A stretch of DNA of 31,400 bases, taken from contig JBEBJY010000030.1 of NCBI GenBank assembly GCA_040079635.1, positions 1 through 31,400 on the forward strand. The letters run 5' to 3'. Positions 14,583 to 23,071 of this stretch are shown here, piece by piece. The position numbers and the translations under genes were made by a program. Positions within the stretch are counted from its first letter, which is position 1; each line of letters starts with the position of its first letter. The stretch comes from Aalborgiella sp040079635 (lineage in GTDB: Bacteria > Pseudomonadota > Gammaproteobacteria > Burkholderiales > Burkholderiaceae_C). The notes below the pieces were generated by a model, which ran no database searches, had not been told where the DNA came from, and worked only from the letters and a program-made list of their open reading frames with translations.

Positions 14583-16589
14583 ATGACCTCGCTAGAACTC
14601 ACCTTGCTTTACCTCTTTGCTGCGGTGCTGGGCGTGATCGTCTGCCGCACCTTCAAATTGCCGCCTATGTTGGGCTATTTGGCGGTTGGGGTGGTGATTG
14701 GCCCCAACATGCTGGCATTGGCAAAAAATACGCAAGGCATACAGCATTTGGCTGAATTCGGCATTGTTTTCTTGATGTTTGCAATTGGTTTGGAGTTCAA
14801 TTTGCCCAAATTGCGCACCATGCGACGGCATGTGTTTGGGCTTGGGCTTTTGCAAGTGGTTTGTACCATGTTGGTGGCTACTGTTGTTTCTTTGATGCTT
14901 ACAAAGTATTTGCCAGCAGCTTGGCGCTTGTCTTGGCAGGCCGCGTTAGCGCTTTCGGGTGCTTTGGCGATGAGTAGTACGGCCATCTTAGTTAAGTTAA
15001 TGACTGAGCGGTTAGAAATGGACTCTGAGCATGGCAAGCGGGTCATGGGGGTTTTACTTTTTCAAGATTTGGCAGTTGTACCGCTGCTGGTGTTGATTCC
15101 AGCTCTAGGCGCTTCTGACGAAAATTTATTCATGGCCTTGGCCATCGCTGGTTTGAAAGCAGCCGCTTTGATCGCGGTCTTGCTGGTGGGAGGTCAGCGC
15201 ATCATGCGCGCTTGGCTCACATTGGTTGCACGGCGCAAAAGTGATGAGTTATTTATACTGAATTTGTTGTTGATTACGCTTGGCTTGGCTTGGTTGACCG
15301 AGTTGGCCGGTTTGTCACTCGCACTAGGCGCATTCATCGCTGGGATGTTGATTTCGGAAACTGAATTCAAACACCAAGTTGAAACCGATATCCGCCCCTT
15401 TCACGATGTGCTCTTGGGTTTGTTTTTTATCACTATCGGCATGATGCTGAATTGGCGCTTGGTTTGGGACCGTTGGCCTTTGGTTTTGTTGCTGGTGGTT
15501 GTTCCTGTGTTGTTCAAATTGGTCTTGGTTATGGTGCTGGCGCGAGGCTTAGGCGCAACGACTGGTGTCTCGTTGCGCGCGGGTATTTATTTGGCGCAGG
15601 CGGGGGAGTTCGGCTTTGTGCTGCTCACCTTGGCGCAGCAAAACGAATTGGTACCGCGTGCTTTACTGAATCCTATTTTGGCCAGTATGGTACTGTCGAT
15701 GTTGGCCACACCGTTTTTGGTGATGTACAGCAACAAAATTGTGATGAAACTGGTCAGCAGCGATTGGCTGCAACAATCGTTGCAAATGACCGGAATTGCC
15801 CGAAAGGCCATGTCGGCAAACAAGCATGTGATTATTTGTGGTTATGGTCGCTGTGGGCAAAATTTGGCACGCTTGCTAACCGCAGAAAAAATTCCTTATA
15901 TCGCATTGGACTTAGACCCTGACCGCGTCCATCAAGCCGCTGCAGCTGGAGATAAGGTGGTGTACGGCGATGCAGTACGCTTGCAAGCGCTCATGGCTGC
16001 CGGCTTGGCGCGTGCAAGTGCAGTTGTTGTGACGTATTTAGACACGCAAAGCGCGATGAAGGTGTTGACCAATATTCGCGGCCATGCGCCTAAAGTACCG
16101 GTTATTGTGCGTACGGTTGATGATCACGATATCGAGAAATTGCAGCTTGCTGGTGCGACTGAAGTTGTGCCAGAAGCTATCGAGGGCAGCTTGATGTTGG
16201 CAAGTCATGCCTTGGCATTGGTGGGGGTGCCGATGCGTCGCGTTATCCGTGTCGTGCAAGAGCAGCGCGATGCACGCTACAACTTATTGCGCGGTTACTT
16301 TCATGGCAATGACGACGATACAGCGGAAGAGCTAGACAGTGCTCGTTTAACTTCGGTCACATTGAGCGAACGAGATCAAGCGGTTGACAAGCAATTTATA
16401 CATATCGTGAACGCACTCAAAGATGTACAAGTCATTAGTTTAAAACGCAAAAATGGGCAGCAAATAACGCTGAGCGAGGCGCATACGTTTGCAGATGCAG
16501 ACTCGCTGCTAGAGGCCGGCGACACCTTTGTGCTTTCTGGTAAACCAGAAGCTTTAGATTTGGCTGAAAAACAATTGGTGAATGGTTAA
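14583..16589 (+). CDS. CPA2 monovalent cation:proton antiporter with TrkA-N/TrkA-C (KefB/KefC-like)
   Basis: The 668-residue protein has an N-terminal membrane domain (about 1-390, some twelve segments) with CPA2 motifs FLMFAIGLEFNL, SSTAILVKLM, GVLLFQDLAVVPLL and QAGEFGFVLL. A TrkA-N/RCK nucleotide-binding domain follows (about 412-530, VIICGYGRCGQNLARLL) and then a TrkA-C domain (about 575-665). It should exchange K+ or Na+ for H+, gated by a nucleotide or a thiol adduct. Whether it is truly glutathione-gated like KefC is unknown; no KefF/KefG partner is adjacent. The MFS gene overlaps its stop by one base (TAATG). Kdo operons of related bacteria often have this gene next door. Confidence 0.9.
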   Translation: MTSLELTLLYLFAAVLGVIVCRTFKLPPMLGYLAVGVVIGPNMLALAKNTQGIQHLAEFGIVFLMFAIGLEFNLPKLRTMRRHVFGLGLLQVVCTMLVATVVSLMLTKYLPAAWRLSWQAALALSGALAMSSTAILVKLMTERLEMDSEHGKRVMGVLLFQDLAVVPLLVLIPALGASDENLFMALAIAGLKAAALIAVLLVGGQRIMRAWLTLVARRKSDELFILNLLLITLGLAWLTELAGLSLALGAFIAGMLISETEFKHQVETDIRPFHDVLLGLFFITIGMMLNWRLVWDRWPLVLLLVVVPVLFKLVLVMVLARGLGATTGVSLRAGIYLAQAGEFGFVLLTLAQQNELVPRALLNPILASMVLSMLATPFLVMYSNKIVMKLVSSDWLQQSLQMTGIARKAMSANKHVIICGYGRCGQNLARLLTAEKIPYIALDLDPDRVHQAAAAGDKVVYGDAVRLQALMAAGLARASAVVVTYLDTQSAMKVLTNIRGHAPKVPVIVRTVDDHDIEKLQLAGATEVVPEAIEGSLMLASHALALVGVPMRRVIRVVQEQRDARYNLLRGYFHGNDDDTAEELDSARLTSVTLSERDQAVDKQFIHIVNALKDVQVISLKRKNGQQITLSEAHTFADADSLLEAGDTFVLSGKPEALDLAEKQLVNG

Positions 16590-17788
16590 TGACGCAACAA
16601 TATACAGCCCAGCAACCGCTGCCTAAAGTTTTGTGGGCTTTGTTATTTGGCAATTTCGTGATTGGTACCGGCGTCATGATTGTGCCGGGAACGTTAAGCG
16701 TGATAAGCCAGTCAATGGATGTTTCCGTTGCCGTAGCGGGGCAACTTATTTCTGCCGGTGCTTTGTTGATGTGCATAGGCGCACCTTTACTTGCTTCGGT
16801 GGTTGCTGGCTGGGACAGGCGTCATTTGTTGGCGTTGTCCATGCTCTGGTACGCCCTGTTTCATGCATTGTGCGCTGTTATGCCTGATTTTGCCAGTCTC
16901 CTCATCGTGCGGGTTATCACGATGATTTCACCAGCCATCTTCACCCCGCAGGCAGCTGCTTGCATCAGTTTGTTGGTGCCAGAGCAGCAGCGGGGTCGTG
17001 CAATCACTTTTGTTTTTTTAGGCTGGTCAGTTGCTTCCGTGCTTGGCATGCCTATAGGCGCATACTTAGGTGGCACACTAGGTTGGCGCAGTGCTTTTTG
17101 GTTGGTGGCGGTACTCAGCGTCATCAGTGCAGCTTGGGTTTTGCGTTCTATGCCTAGCGGTGTGAAGCCTCCAGCTATGTCGCGTGCCGCTTGGGCGGCA
17201 ACGCTGCAATCACCCGCTTTGATGACCTGCGTTTTAGTCACCACCTTGTATGCAGCTGGCCAGTTTGTGTTGTTTGCTTATTTAGCACCCTATTACAAAG
17301 CCAGCTTGGATATTTCGGCTTTACAACTGAGTGCTTTATTCATGTGGTTTGGAGCGTTTGGCTTGATTGGCAATATTTGGATGTCGCGCCATGTTGACCG
17401 CTTAGGTGCGCCGCGCATGGTTTGGATGGGGCTTAGTGGCATGATTTTGAGTCTGCTGATTTGGCCGTTAGGTACGACTTTGTTGTTGGCTGCTATTGTC
17501 ATGCTTCCTTGGGCAATAGGTGGCTTTGCCACAAACTCTGCGCAACAAGCGCGCTTGGTGGGGCTGGCGCCAGCATTGGCCAGTGGTTCTGTTTCATTGA
17601 ATACATCAGCTATGTATGCTGGACAAGCCATTGGTGCAGCACTGGGTGGCTTACTTATCAGTGCCGGGCATATGAATGATTTGCATTGGTATGGGCTGGC
17701 GGGTTTGTTGCTGGCTTTGGTTACCAGTCATTGGGCGACATATTTAGCCAATAAGACGCCACCTGTACGCGCTGATCAAACTTATTAA
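16589..17788 (+). CDS. MFS transporter (DHA1-like)
   Basis: The 399-residue protein has twelve predicted membrane segments in two halves. MFS loop motifs are visible as DRRHLLALSMLWYALFHAL between segments 2 and 3, RGRAITFVFLGWSVASVLGMPIGAYLGGTLGWRSAFW in segments 4-5, and DRLGAPRMVWMG in the second half. This resembles AraJ/YdhP-type sugar or drug efflux proteins. The substrate cannot be told from sequence. Its ATG overlaps the stop of the antiporter gene, so the two are translationally coupled. Confidence 0.85.
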   Translation: MTQQYTAQQPLPKVLWALLFGNFVIGTGVMIVPGTLSVISQSMDVSVAVAGQLISAGALLMCIGAPLLASVVAGWDRRHLLALSMLWYALFHALCAVMPDFASLLIVRVITMISPAIFTPQAAACISLLVPEQQRGRAITFVFLGWSVASVLGMPIGAYLGGTLGWRSAFWLVAVLSVISAAWVLRSMPSGVKPPAMSRAAWAATLQSPALMTCVLVTTLYAAGQFVLFAYLAPYYKASLDISALQLSALFMWFGAFGLIGNIWMSRHVDRLGAPRMVWMGLSGMILSLLIWPLGTTLLLAAIVMLPWAIGGFATNSAQQARLVGLAPALASGSVSLNTSAMYAGQAIGAALGGLLISAGHMNDLHWYGLAGLLLALVTSHWATYLANKTPPVRADQTY

Positions 17789-17839
17789 AAATCTAATCCA
17801 AACCAATCAAATCGAGAACCTATTTACGGGGAGTAATTC

Positions 17840-19180
17840 ATGATCAACCAAACATTCAACATGGACAGCCAATGGTTGCCCTTTACACCTAACCGTACGT
17901 TTAAGAACGACCCACGCGTGTTTACTGCTGCGAACGGCATGTACTTCACCACGCATGATGGTCGTCAAGTTTTGGATGGTATTTCTAGCCTATGGTGCGT
18001 GGGTGCTGGTCACAATGTCAAACCCATCAACGAAGCGATTAAGAAGCAGCTAGACACTTTAGATTACGCTACAGCCTTCCAAGCCAGCAACCCAAAAGCC
18101 TTTGAAGCCGCAGATATGCTGGCTGCGATGGCGCCTGGCGATTTGAACAAGGTGCTGTTTTGCAACTCAGGCTCAGAGGCGGCGGACACCTCCCTCAAAG
18201 TTGCACTAGCCTACCACCGTGCACGCGGCGAAGGCCATCGCAACGTGTTTATTGGTCGCGAGCGCGGCTACCACGGCGTGGGTTTTGGTGGCATGAGCGT
18301 GGGCGGCATTCCCGCCAACCGCAAAGCCTTTGGTTCTGCGTTGTTGCCACGTGTCGATCATCTTCGTTTTATTCATGATCCAGTGAATCACGCCTACATC
18401 AACGGCACAGAGCCGCAATGGCAAGAAGACATTTTGACGGAGCTAGAAAATCGCATCTTGCCTCTGCACGACCCAAGCAATATTGCGGCTGTGATTGTCG
18501 AACCCGTGGCTGGTTCAGCGGGATGGTACTTGCCGCCGCAAGGCTACTTGAAACGCTTGCGCGAGATTTGCGACAGGCATGGCATTTTGTTGATTTTTGA
18601 CGAAGTCATCACTGGTTTTGGTCGTTTAGGCACAAACTTCGCCTCTGATTACTACGGCGTTGTGCCAGATATGCTGAACTTCGCCAAAGCGGTGACCAAT
18701 GGCGTTATTCCCTTGGGCGGTGTCATTTGCCGTGACCATTTGTACAACACCATCATGCAAGCCAACGACAAAGCGCCCGAACATGCGATTGAGTTTTTTC
18801 ACGGCTACACCTACTCTGGTCACCCGGTTGCTTGCGCTGCGGCGATTGCCACGTTGACACATTTCAAATCGGAAGACTTGTTTGTCCGCGCTGGTAATAT
18901 GGGCAAGGTGCTCGGGGATGCGATGCATGCTGCTCTGAAGGGCTTGCCGAATGTGATCGGCATCCGAACGCTTGGTTTGGCAGGCGCGGTAGAGTTGTCC
19001 AGCATTGCCGGCGTTCCAGGGAAACGAGCATACGATATCTTTATGACCTGCTTTCACAAAGGCGTTTTGGTTCGCCCCGCTGGCGAAAATTTAGTGCTTG
19101 CGCCGCCGTTTATTGTGGACAAAGCGCAGATTGATGTGATGGTGGGCGTTTTGGCAGACGCTATTAAAAAGCACATGTAA
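17840..19180 (+). CDS. Class III aminotransferase, beta-alanine/omega-amino acid:pyruvate type
   Basis: The 446-residue PLP enzyme has the Schiff-base Lys K283 (NFAKAVTNG), the cofactor Asp D254 (IFDEVITGFGR), the phosphate motif NSGSEA (109-114) and YHG (144-146). The N-terminal signature WLPFTPNRTF matches omega-amino acid:pyruvate transaminases, which move the amino group of beta-alanine or similar amines to pyruvate. The related family of adenosylmethionine-8-amino-7-oxononanoate transaminases is less likely because no biotin genes are nearby. A clear GGGGAG ribosome site lies before the ATG, 51 bases after the MFS gene, and a terminator follows at once. A shared operon with the transporter is possible. 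Confidence 0.9.
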   Translation: MINQTFNMDSQWLPFTPNRTFKNDPRVFTAANGMYFTTHDGRQVLDGISSLWCVGAGHNVKPINEAIKKQLDTLDYATAFQASNPKAFEAADMLAAMAPGDLNKVLFCNSGSEAADTSLKVALAYHRARGEGHRNVFIGRERGYHGVGFGGMSVGGIPANRKAFGSALLPRVDHLRFIHDPVNHAYINGTEPQWQEDILTELENRILPLHDPSNIAAVIVEPVAGSAGWYLPPQGYLKRLREICDRHGILLIFDEVITGFGRLGTNFASDYYGVVPDMLNFAKAVTNGVIPLGGVICRDHLYNTIMQANDKAPEHAIEFFHGYTYSGHPVACAAAIATLTHFKSEDLFVRAGNMGKVLGDAMHAALKGLPNVIGIRTLGLAGAVELSSIAGVPGKRAYDIFMTCFHKGVLVRPAGENLVLAPPFIVDKAQIDVMVGVLADAIKKHM

Positions 19181-19181
19181 A

Positions 19182-19207
19182 AAAAAGCACGTTAAAACGT
19201 GCTTTTT
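19182..19207. terminator. Bidirectional rho-independent terminator
   Basis: GCACGTT (19187-19193) and AACGTGC (19196-19202) form a stem flanked by an A tract on one side and a T tract on the other. It serves the aminotransferase on the plus strand and the DUF3567 gene on the minus strand. Confidence 0.9.
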
Positions 19208-19228
19208 GTGCGTGACCGACAAGAATTT

Positions 19229-19561
19229 TTAATGCATTAATACTGGGTTGTGAGCCAGCTCAGCGTAACCATCCAGCGTGTCTTCTACTTCTTCTTGTGT
19301 CGGGGTGTTGACTTGCCAAGCCGTGATTTGCTGTTGAAACAACTCAGCCCATGAGCCGTCCAAATACACTTCTTTGCCAGAGCGCTTGTCCACAATCTCA
19401 AAACCGTGGCGAGCCAGCGCTGGTTTTTTGATTTCGGTGGCATCCAGCAAAGCGCCGTCGCCATCCAGTTGCATGTGAACAACGACGAACGACTCCGAGT
19501 CATACAACATCTGCATGGATGGATTTTTTAACAATTCTGAAAAAGCTGTTTGTATCAACAT
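19229..19561 (-). CDS. DUF3567 protein
   Basis: This 110-residue protein matches the DUF3567 family of Burkholderiales: MLYDSESFVVVHM, HGFEIVDKRSGKEVYLDGSWAELF, TPTQEEVEDTLDGY and a C-terminal PVLMH. The function is unknown and no catalytic motif is visible. I kept the start at 19561 because AGGA lies seven bases upstream. An internal ATG (19516, MQMLYDS) matches where many family members begin but has no ribosome site. The gene stands alone and shares its terminator with the converging aminotransferase. Confidence 0.85.
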   Translation of the reverse strand: MLIQTAFSELLKNPSMQMLYDSESFVVVHMQLDGDGALLDATEIKKPALARHGFEIVDKRSGKEVYLDGSWAELFQQQITAWQVNTPTQEEVEDTLDGYAELAHNPVLMH

Positions 19562-19679
19562 ATATGTCCTATTGTCACCTTATCTATCAACGTTAGTGAC
19601 GATTTCAAGGCTGACTCAGGATGAAAAACTAGGAAATAATACCCAAAATGCGACAAAATAAATGAAAAAGGCTTGAACA

Positions 19680-20810
19680 CTAACGCGGCAGCGTGTTTGG
19701 CAAAATTTGCGAGCTTACCCACATCAGGTCTTGGTAATCGCCGTTTGACTCAGTTAGTCGGTAACGCACAGGCAAATAGTTCATAGCTGGCACAAACCAA
19801 AGCTCAATTTTTCTGTCAAATTCTCGCCTTGGATTCCTCGTCAGCCGCCACGCTATTTGAGAACCATTCTCTAAATTCAAGGTTTCAGGCTCATTGACGG
19901 TGAAAAGCCAAGGTTCTGCTTCACGGGCGTTGACGATTTGAATGCTAAATGTCGTGCCGGGCGTGTATCGAGCAGGGTCGGCAGCCAGCAAACCGGCTAT
20001 CTGCATGAAGATGCTGTTTCGATCTTGCGCACCAGAGATTAATTCCGTCTCTGAAGGCGTAGTACTAAACGTTATTTTGTTTTCAGCGTATATAAAATGC
20101 GCGGCAACTGTACTTTTGAACGCAGTTTTGTCATAAAAATCAAGAGGCATGAGGCCTTGGGGCATCAGCATGCCATTGCTTTTGTAGTTTAGTAACTCTA
20201 TCGGGGCAAATATAGATAATTCCATGGCGTATTTCTCGCCATCTTGTTGCCAGTTAATGCGCGCCTTACCCTGAATCGGATTACCGTTTTTGGTCACAAT
20301 GACCTTGTATGAATACTGACCTGATTGCAACGCCGTAAACGCTGGCGGTGGCAGGCCAGAATCGCCTGATGTAGCTATCGGCGCCGTAGGAGCAGGCTCT
20401 GTCGTGGGTGCTACAAGTTCGTTCGCTGGTGGTGCTTGCTCAGGCGGCGTTGGCGCTACGGGCATGCTCTCAACAGGAGCCGGCAACAGTGCAGACGTAG
20501 CCTGAGTCGCAGACGCTGGCGTAGGATTGGGCACTTCTTTTGGTGCAGCAGTTACCTTGGTCTTGGGTTTCACTGGCTTAGGCGGCGTTACGATTTCGGG
20601 TGTTTTCTCAACCACAGGTGTTGGCATGGGTAATTCAATCATCCGCGTTGTAAACGTGTTGACTTGCTCCGATTTTTGAGTATCAAATTGGCCTCTAGCC
20701 GACGTAATAATTGCCAAGTGCGTTATCAAAACTATAACAAAAAGCGTGGCTAGCACTGCTAGCCAGTGCTTGGTTTGTAAAGGTTTTATGTTAGTGCCAA
20801 CGTTCGCCAT
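19680..20810 (-). CDS. DUF3108 protein with TonB-like proline-rich stalk
   Basis: The 376-residue protein has one N-terminal membrane segment (about 16-38), a long Pro/Lys/Ala-rich stretch (about 58-150, with TPPKPVKPKTK) and a C-terminal DUF3108 domain (about 155-376, beginning GQYSYKVIVTKNGNPIQG). The layout recalls a membrane-anchored periplasmic protein spanning part of the peptidoglycan layer. DUF3108 is a beta-rich domain of unknown function, related in shape to LolA/LolB-type lipid-binding folds, but that link is tentative. It diverges from the FAA-hydrolase gene with only 25 bases between starts. Confidence 0.8.
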   Translation of the reverse strand: MANVGTNIKPLQTKHWLAVLATLFVIVLITHLAIITSARGQFDTQKSEQVNTFTTRMIELPMPTPVVEKTPEIVTPPKPVKPKTKVTAAPKEVPNPTPASATQATSALLPAPVESMPVAPTPPEQAPPANELVAPTTEPAPTAPIATSGDSGLPPPAFTALQSGQYSYKVIVTKNGNPIQGKARINWQQDGEKYAMELSIFAPIELLNYKSNGMLMPQGLMPLDFYDKTAFKSTVAAHFIYAENKITFSTTPSETELISGAQDRNSIFMQIAGLLAADPARYTPGTTFSIQIVNAREAEPWLFTVNEPETLNLENGSQIAWRLTRNPRREFDRKIELWFVPAMNYLPVRYRLTESNGDYQDLMWVSSQILPNTLPR

Positions 20811-20823
20811 AGCTAGAGGATAT

Positions 20824-20829
20824 TACAAT
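20824..20829 (+). promoter_or_regulatory. -10-like box for a leaderless FAA-hydrolase transcript
   Basis: TACAAT ends six bases before the ATG at 20836, with no Shine-Dalgarno at normal distance. The -35 region is not recognisable. It would lie over the start of the divergent DUF3108 gene. Confidence 0.35.
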
Positions 20830-20835
20830 TCGCTC

Positions 20836-21861
20836 ATGAAACTCGCAACCTACAAAGACGGCTCGCGCGATGGCCAACTCATCGTCGTCTCGCGTGACCT
20901 TAGCCACGCCCAGTACGCCACCGGTATCGCCAGCCGCCTGCAGCAGGCGCTGGATGACTGGAACTTCATTAGTCCGCAGCTGCAAGACGTGTATGACTTG
21001 CTCAACAGCGGTCGCTCGCGACATGCTTTCCCGTTTGATCCCAAGCAATGCATGGCACCATTGCCGCGCGCTTATCAGTGGGCTGACGGCTCGGCTTACC
21101 TGAACCACGTCGAGCTAGTTCGAAAAGCTCGAAATTCCGAAGTACCTGCCAGCTTCTACCAAGACCCGCTGATGTACCAAGGCGGCAGCGACGACTTCAT
21201 CGGCCCGTGCGACGATATTCGCTGTGTTTCAGAAGCTTTCGGCATCGATTTCGAAACTGAAGTCGCGGTCATCACTGCCGACGTCAAAATGGGCTGCACG
21301 CCAGAGCAGGCGCTGGACGGCATCCGTTTGGTTATGCTGGCGAATGACGTGAGCTTGCGCAATTTGATTCCTGACGAGCTCGCCAAAGGCTTCGGCTTCG
21401 TGCAAAGCAAGCCTGCTACTGCGTTTAGTCCCGTTGCTGTCACATTGGATGAACTTGGCGATGCATGGGACAAAGGCCGCCTGAACATGACTGTGCAAAG
21501 CACTTGGAATGGCCGCAAAGTAGGTATGTGCGAAGCTGGGCCAGAGATGACCTTTCACTTTGGCCAGCTGATCTCTCACCTGTGCAAAACCCGCAATGTG
21601 CGTGCGGGCAGCGTCATCGGCTCGGGGACGGTGAGCAACAAGGGCATCGAAAAAACTGAGAAAGACGGCAAAATCCGCACGGATTGGCCCAAAGGCTACA
21701 GCTGCATCGCTGAAAAGCGCTGTATTGAAGTCATTCAAGATGGCAAAGCGACGACCGAATTCATGAAATTTGGCGACACCATCCGCATTGAAGCCAAAGG
21801 CAAAGACGGTGCCAGCGTGTTTGGCGCGATTGAGCAGGGCGTTGTTCAGGCTATCGTCTAG
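20836..21861 (+). CDS. Fumarylacetoacetate hydrolase family protein
   Basis: The 341-residue protein belongs to the FAH superfamily. Likely metal ligands are E140 and E142 (GIDFETEVAVI) and D171 (ANDVSLR), with family segments KPATAFSPVAVT and HFGQLISHLCKTRNVRAGSVIGSGTVSNKG. Such enzymes cleave C-C bonds in acylpyruvates or hydrate dienoates during aromatic and tyrosine catabolism. Without neighbouring pathway genes the substrate is open. Typical length for the bacterial FAH-like group is about 325-340 residues. I chose this ATG because the frame upstream overlaps the divergent DUF3108 gene and adds no family sequence. Confidence 0.9.
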   Translation: MKLATYKDGSRDGQLIVVSRDLSHAQYATGIASRLQQALDDWNFISPQLQDVYDLLNSGRSRHAFPFDPKQCMAPLPRAYQWADGSAYLNHVELVRKARNSEVPASFYQDPLMYQGGSDDFIGPCDDIRCVSEAFGIDFETEVAVITADVKMGCTPEQALDGIRLVMLANDVSLRNLIPDELAKGFGFVQSKPATAFSPVAVTLDELGDAWDKGRLNMTVQSTWNGRKVGMCEAGPEMTFHFGQLISHLCKTRNVRAGSVIGSGTVSNKGIEKTEKDGKIRTDWPKGYSCIAEKRCIEVIQDGKATTEFMKFGDTIRIEAKGKDGASVFGAIEQGVVQAIV

Positions 21862-21863
21862 CC

Positions 21864-21893
21864 GTCATGGATTCCCGCCTTCGCGGGAATGAC
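21864..21893. repeat. Short palindromic repeat (ATTCCCGC type) between FAH and marC
   Basis: ATTCCCGC (21871-21878), loop CTTC and GCGGGAAT (21883-21890) form a perfect stem, flanked by GTCAT and ATGAC. This GTCATTCCCGCGAAGGCGGGAAT element is a common REP-like sequence in many proteobacteria. It sits between converging genes and could also terminate transcripts. Confidence 0.75.
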
Positions 21894-21924
21894 AAATCAG
21901 ATTTGGTGCGCTAAATCTGGTGCG

Positions 21925-22518
21925 CTAAATTTGATGAGCAATAACTTTGAACCCGCGCAGCAGCATTTCCACTGCCACGGCCACCAAAATCAAGCCCATC
22001 AACCGCTCAACGGCCACCACCACGCGTTCGCCTAAAACGCGCTGAATTCGCTCCGCCAGCACCAGCACCACCGCGCATACCGCCATCGTGATGCATAGCG
22101 CCGCAATCCACTCCAGCTTGCGCTGCGGCGCTTGGCTGACCAGCAACATCACCGTGGCCAGTGCGGACGGCCCAGCCAGCGCGGGAATCGCCAGCGGCAC
22201 AATCAGTGGCTCACCAACAAACTCTTCTTCAGCATGCGCGGCAGAGGGGAAAATCATCTTCAGCGCAATCAAAAACAAAATTACACCACCGGCGATTTGC
22301 AGCGACACATCGCTCAAGTTCATCAGCGTCAAAAAGTCTTTGCCAAAAAACATAAAACCCAGCAGCAGCAAAAAAGCGATCATCACCTCGCGAACGATCA
22401 CCAAAGTGCGCCGCTCGGGCGAGACATGGCGCAGCGCCCGCGCAAAAATCGGGATATTGCCGACTGGGTCGGTGATCAAAATCAACAAAATCGTGGCTGA
22501 GGTGAGGGTGTAATTCAT
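21925..22518 (-). CDS. MarC family integral membrane protein
   Basis: The 197-residue protein has six membrane segments and the MarC/YhgN signatures LLILITDPVGNIPIFARAL near the N-terminus and PLIVPLAIPALAGPSALATVMLL in the middle. The family was once linked to multiple antibiotic resistance, but that has not held up and the function remains unknown. Length is normal. Its 3' end runs into a short duplication of about 14 bases (TGGTGCGCTAAAT, 21904-21935). Confidence 0.88.
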   Translation of the reverse strand: MNYTLTSATILLILITDPVGNIPIFARALRHVSPERRTLVIVREVMIAFLLLLGFMFFGKDFLTLMNLSDVSLQIAGGVILFLIALKMIFPSAAHAEEEFVGEPLIVPLAIPALAGPSALATVMLLVSQAPQRKLEWIAALCITMAVCAVVLVLAERIQRVLGERVVVAVERLMGLILVAVAVEMLLRGFKVIAHQI

Positions 22519-22528
22519 CCCAGCATTA

Positions 22529-22556
22529 TGGACAAAACAAGTTCATCTGCGATAAT
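22529..22556 (+). promoter_or_regulatory. Candidate promoter of the copper cluster
   Basis: TGGACA and GATAAT are separated by 16 bases. GATAAT ends six bases before the DUF2946 ATG, so the transcript would be leaderless. No copper-responsive CueR or CopR box was recognised. Confidence 0.5.
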
Positions 22557-22562
22557 TTAGTC

Positions 22563-22937
22563 ATGTACAGCCGTTCTATCCTACAAACCTTGTGCCGTGC
22601 TACCGCATTGGCACGCTGGGTATTGCTGGGTTTTGTGCTGTCATTGGGCGTTGCTATCGCGTCCCCCATCGTGAATCCGCAAGCTTCGCAGCTGATTTGC
22701 TCGGCCTCGGGCGGCATGAAAATCATCGTCACCACGGCAGACGGTAGCACCGAAGTTGCCAGCCAGAGCATGGATTGCCCCCTGTGCGTCAGCATCATCG
22801 CACCGCCACCGGTGCTGAAAAGCACGTTTGAACCTGTCCAAGCCCTTTCCTACGCGCTGCAACCCATCCCCGCAGCCATCCTTGCCCAGCGCACTGCCGC
22901 ACCCCCGCCCGGTCGTGGACCGCCTCATTTCCTTTAA
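22563..22937 (+). CDS. DUF2946 protein, first gene of the copper cluster
   Basis: This 124-residue protein has an N-terminal hydrophobic segment or signal (about 14-34), then a CSASGG segment and the DUF2946 motif MDCPLCVS (about 72-79), a CxxC pair able to bind metal. It ends in the family-typical PPPGRGPPHFL. DUF2946 genes often travel with periplasmic copper genes, as here, but their job is not established. There is no ribosome site; the start coincides with a predicted leaderless promoter. A dispersed repeat (R7) separates it from the next gene, 134 bases on, so transcription may be attenuated there. Confidence 0.78.
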   Translation: MYSRSILQTLCRATALARWVLLGFVLSLGVAIASPIVNPQASQLICSASGGMKIIVTTADGSTEVASQSMDCPLCVSIIAPPPVLKSTFEPVQALSYALQPIPAAILAQRTAAPPPGRGPPHFL

Positions 22938-22962
22938 AACATTTACGCTATATTCATTGCCT

Positions 22963-23020
22963 TTTTGCTATTAAATTAATAGCTATTTGGACAATAAATA
23001 CAACGGCTAGAGGCATATTT
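22963..23020 (+). repeat. Dispersed repeat copy R7
   Basis: The first stem GCTATTAA-A-TTAATAGC is perfect. The core is ACAATAAATACAACGGCTAGAGGCATATTT. It lies between the DUF2946 and YcnI-like genes in gene direction, 130 bases from the next copy (R8). Confidence 0.85.
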
Positions 23021-23071
23021 GACTATGTTTTTAGCCGGTTCGCATCGTTATAAAGAAAATCAGGTTACGTC

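Noticed and set aside
19566..19679. CTAGGAAATAATACCC (near 19630) as another repeat copy
   Set aside because: Only a few bases match the core, and neither the first stem nor CCGGCTAGAG is present.
20746..20835. Extended N-terminus of the FAA hydrolase
   Set aside because: The extra 30 codons overlap the divergent DUF3108 gene and do not resemble the family; the hydrolase begins properly at MKLATYKDGS.
21904..21935. Duplicated TGGTGCGCTAAAT near the end of marC as a mobile-element footprint
   Set aside because: Only about 14 bases are duplicated in tandem, with no terminal inverted repeats; simple slippage explains it.
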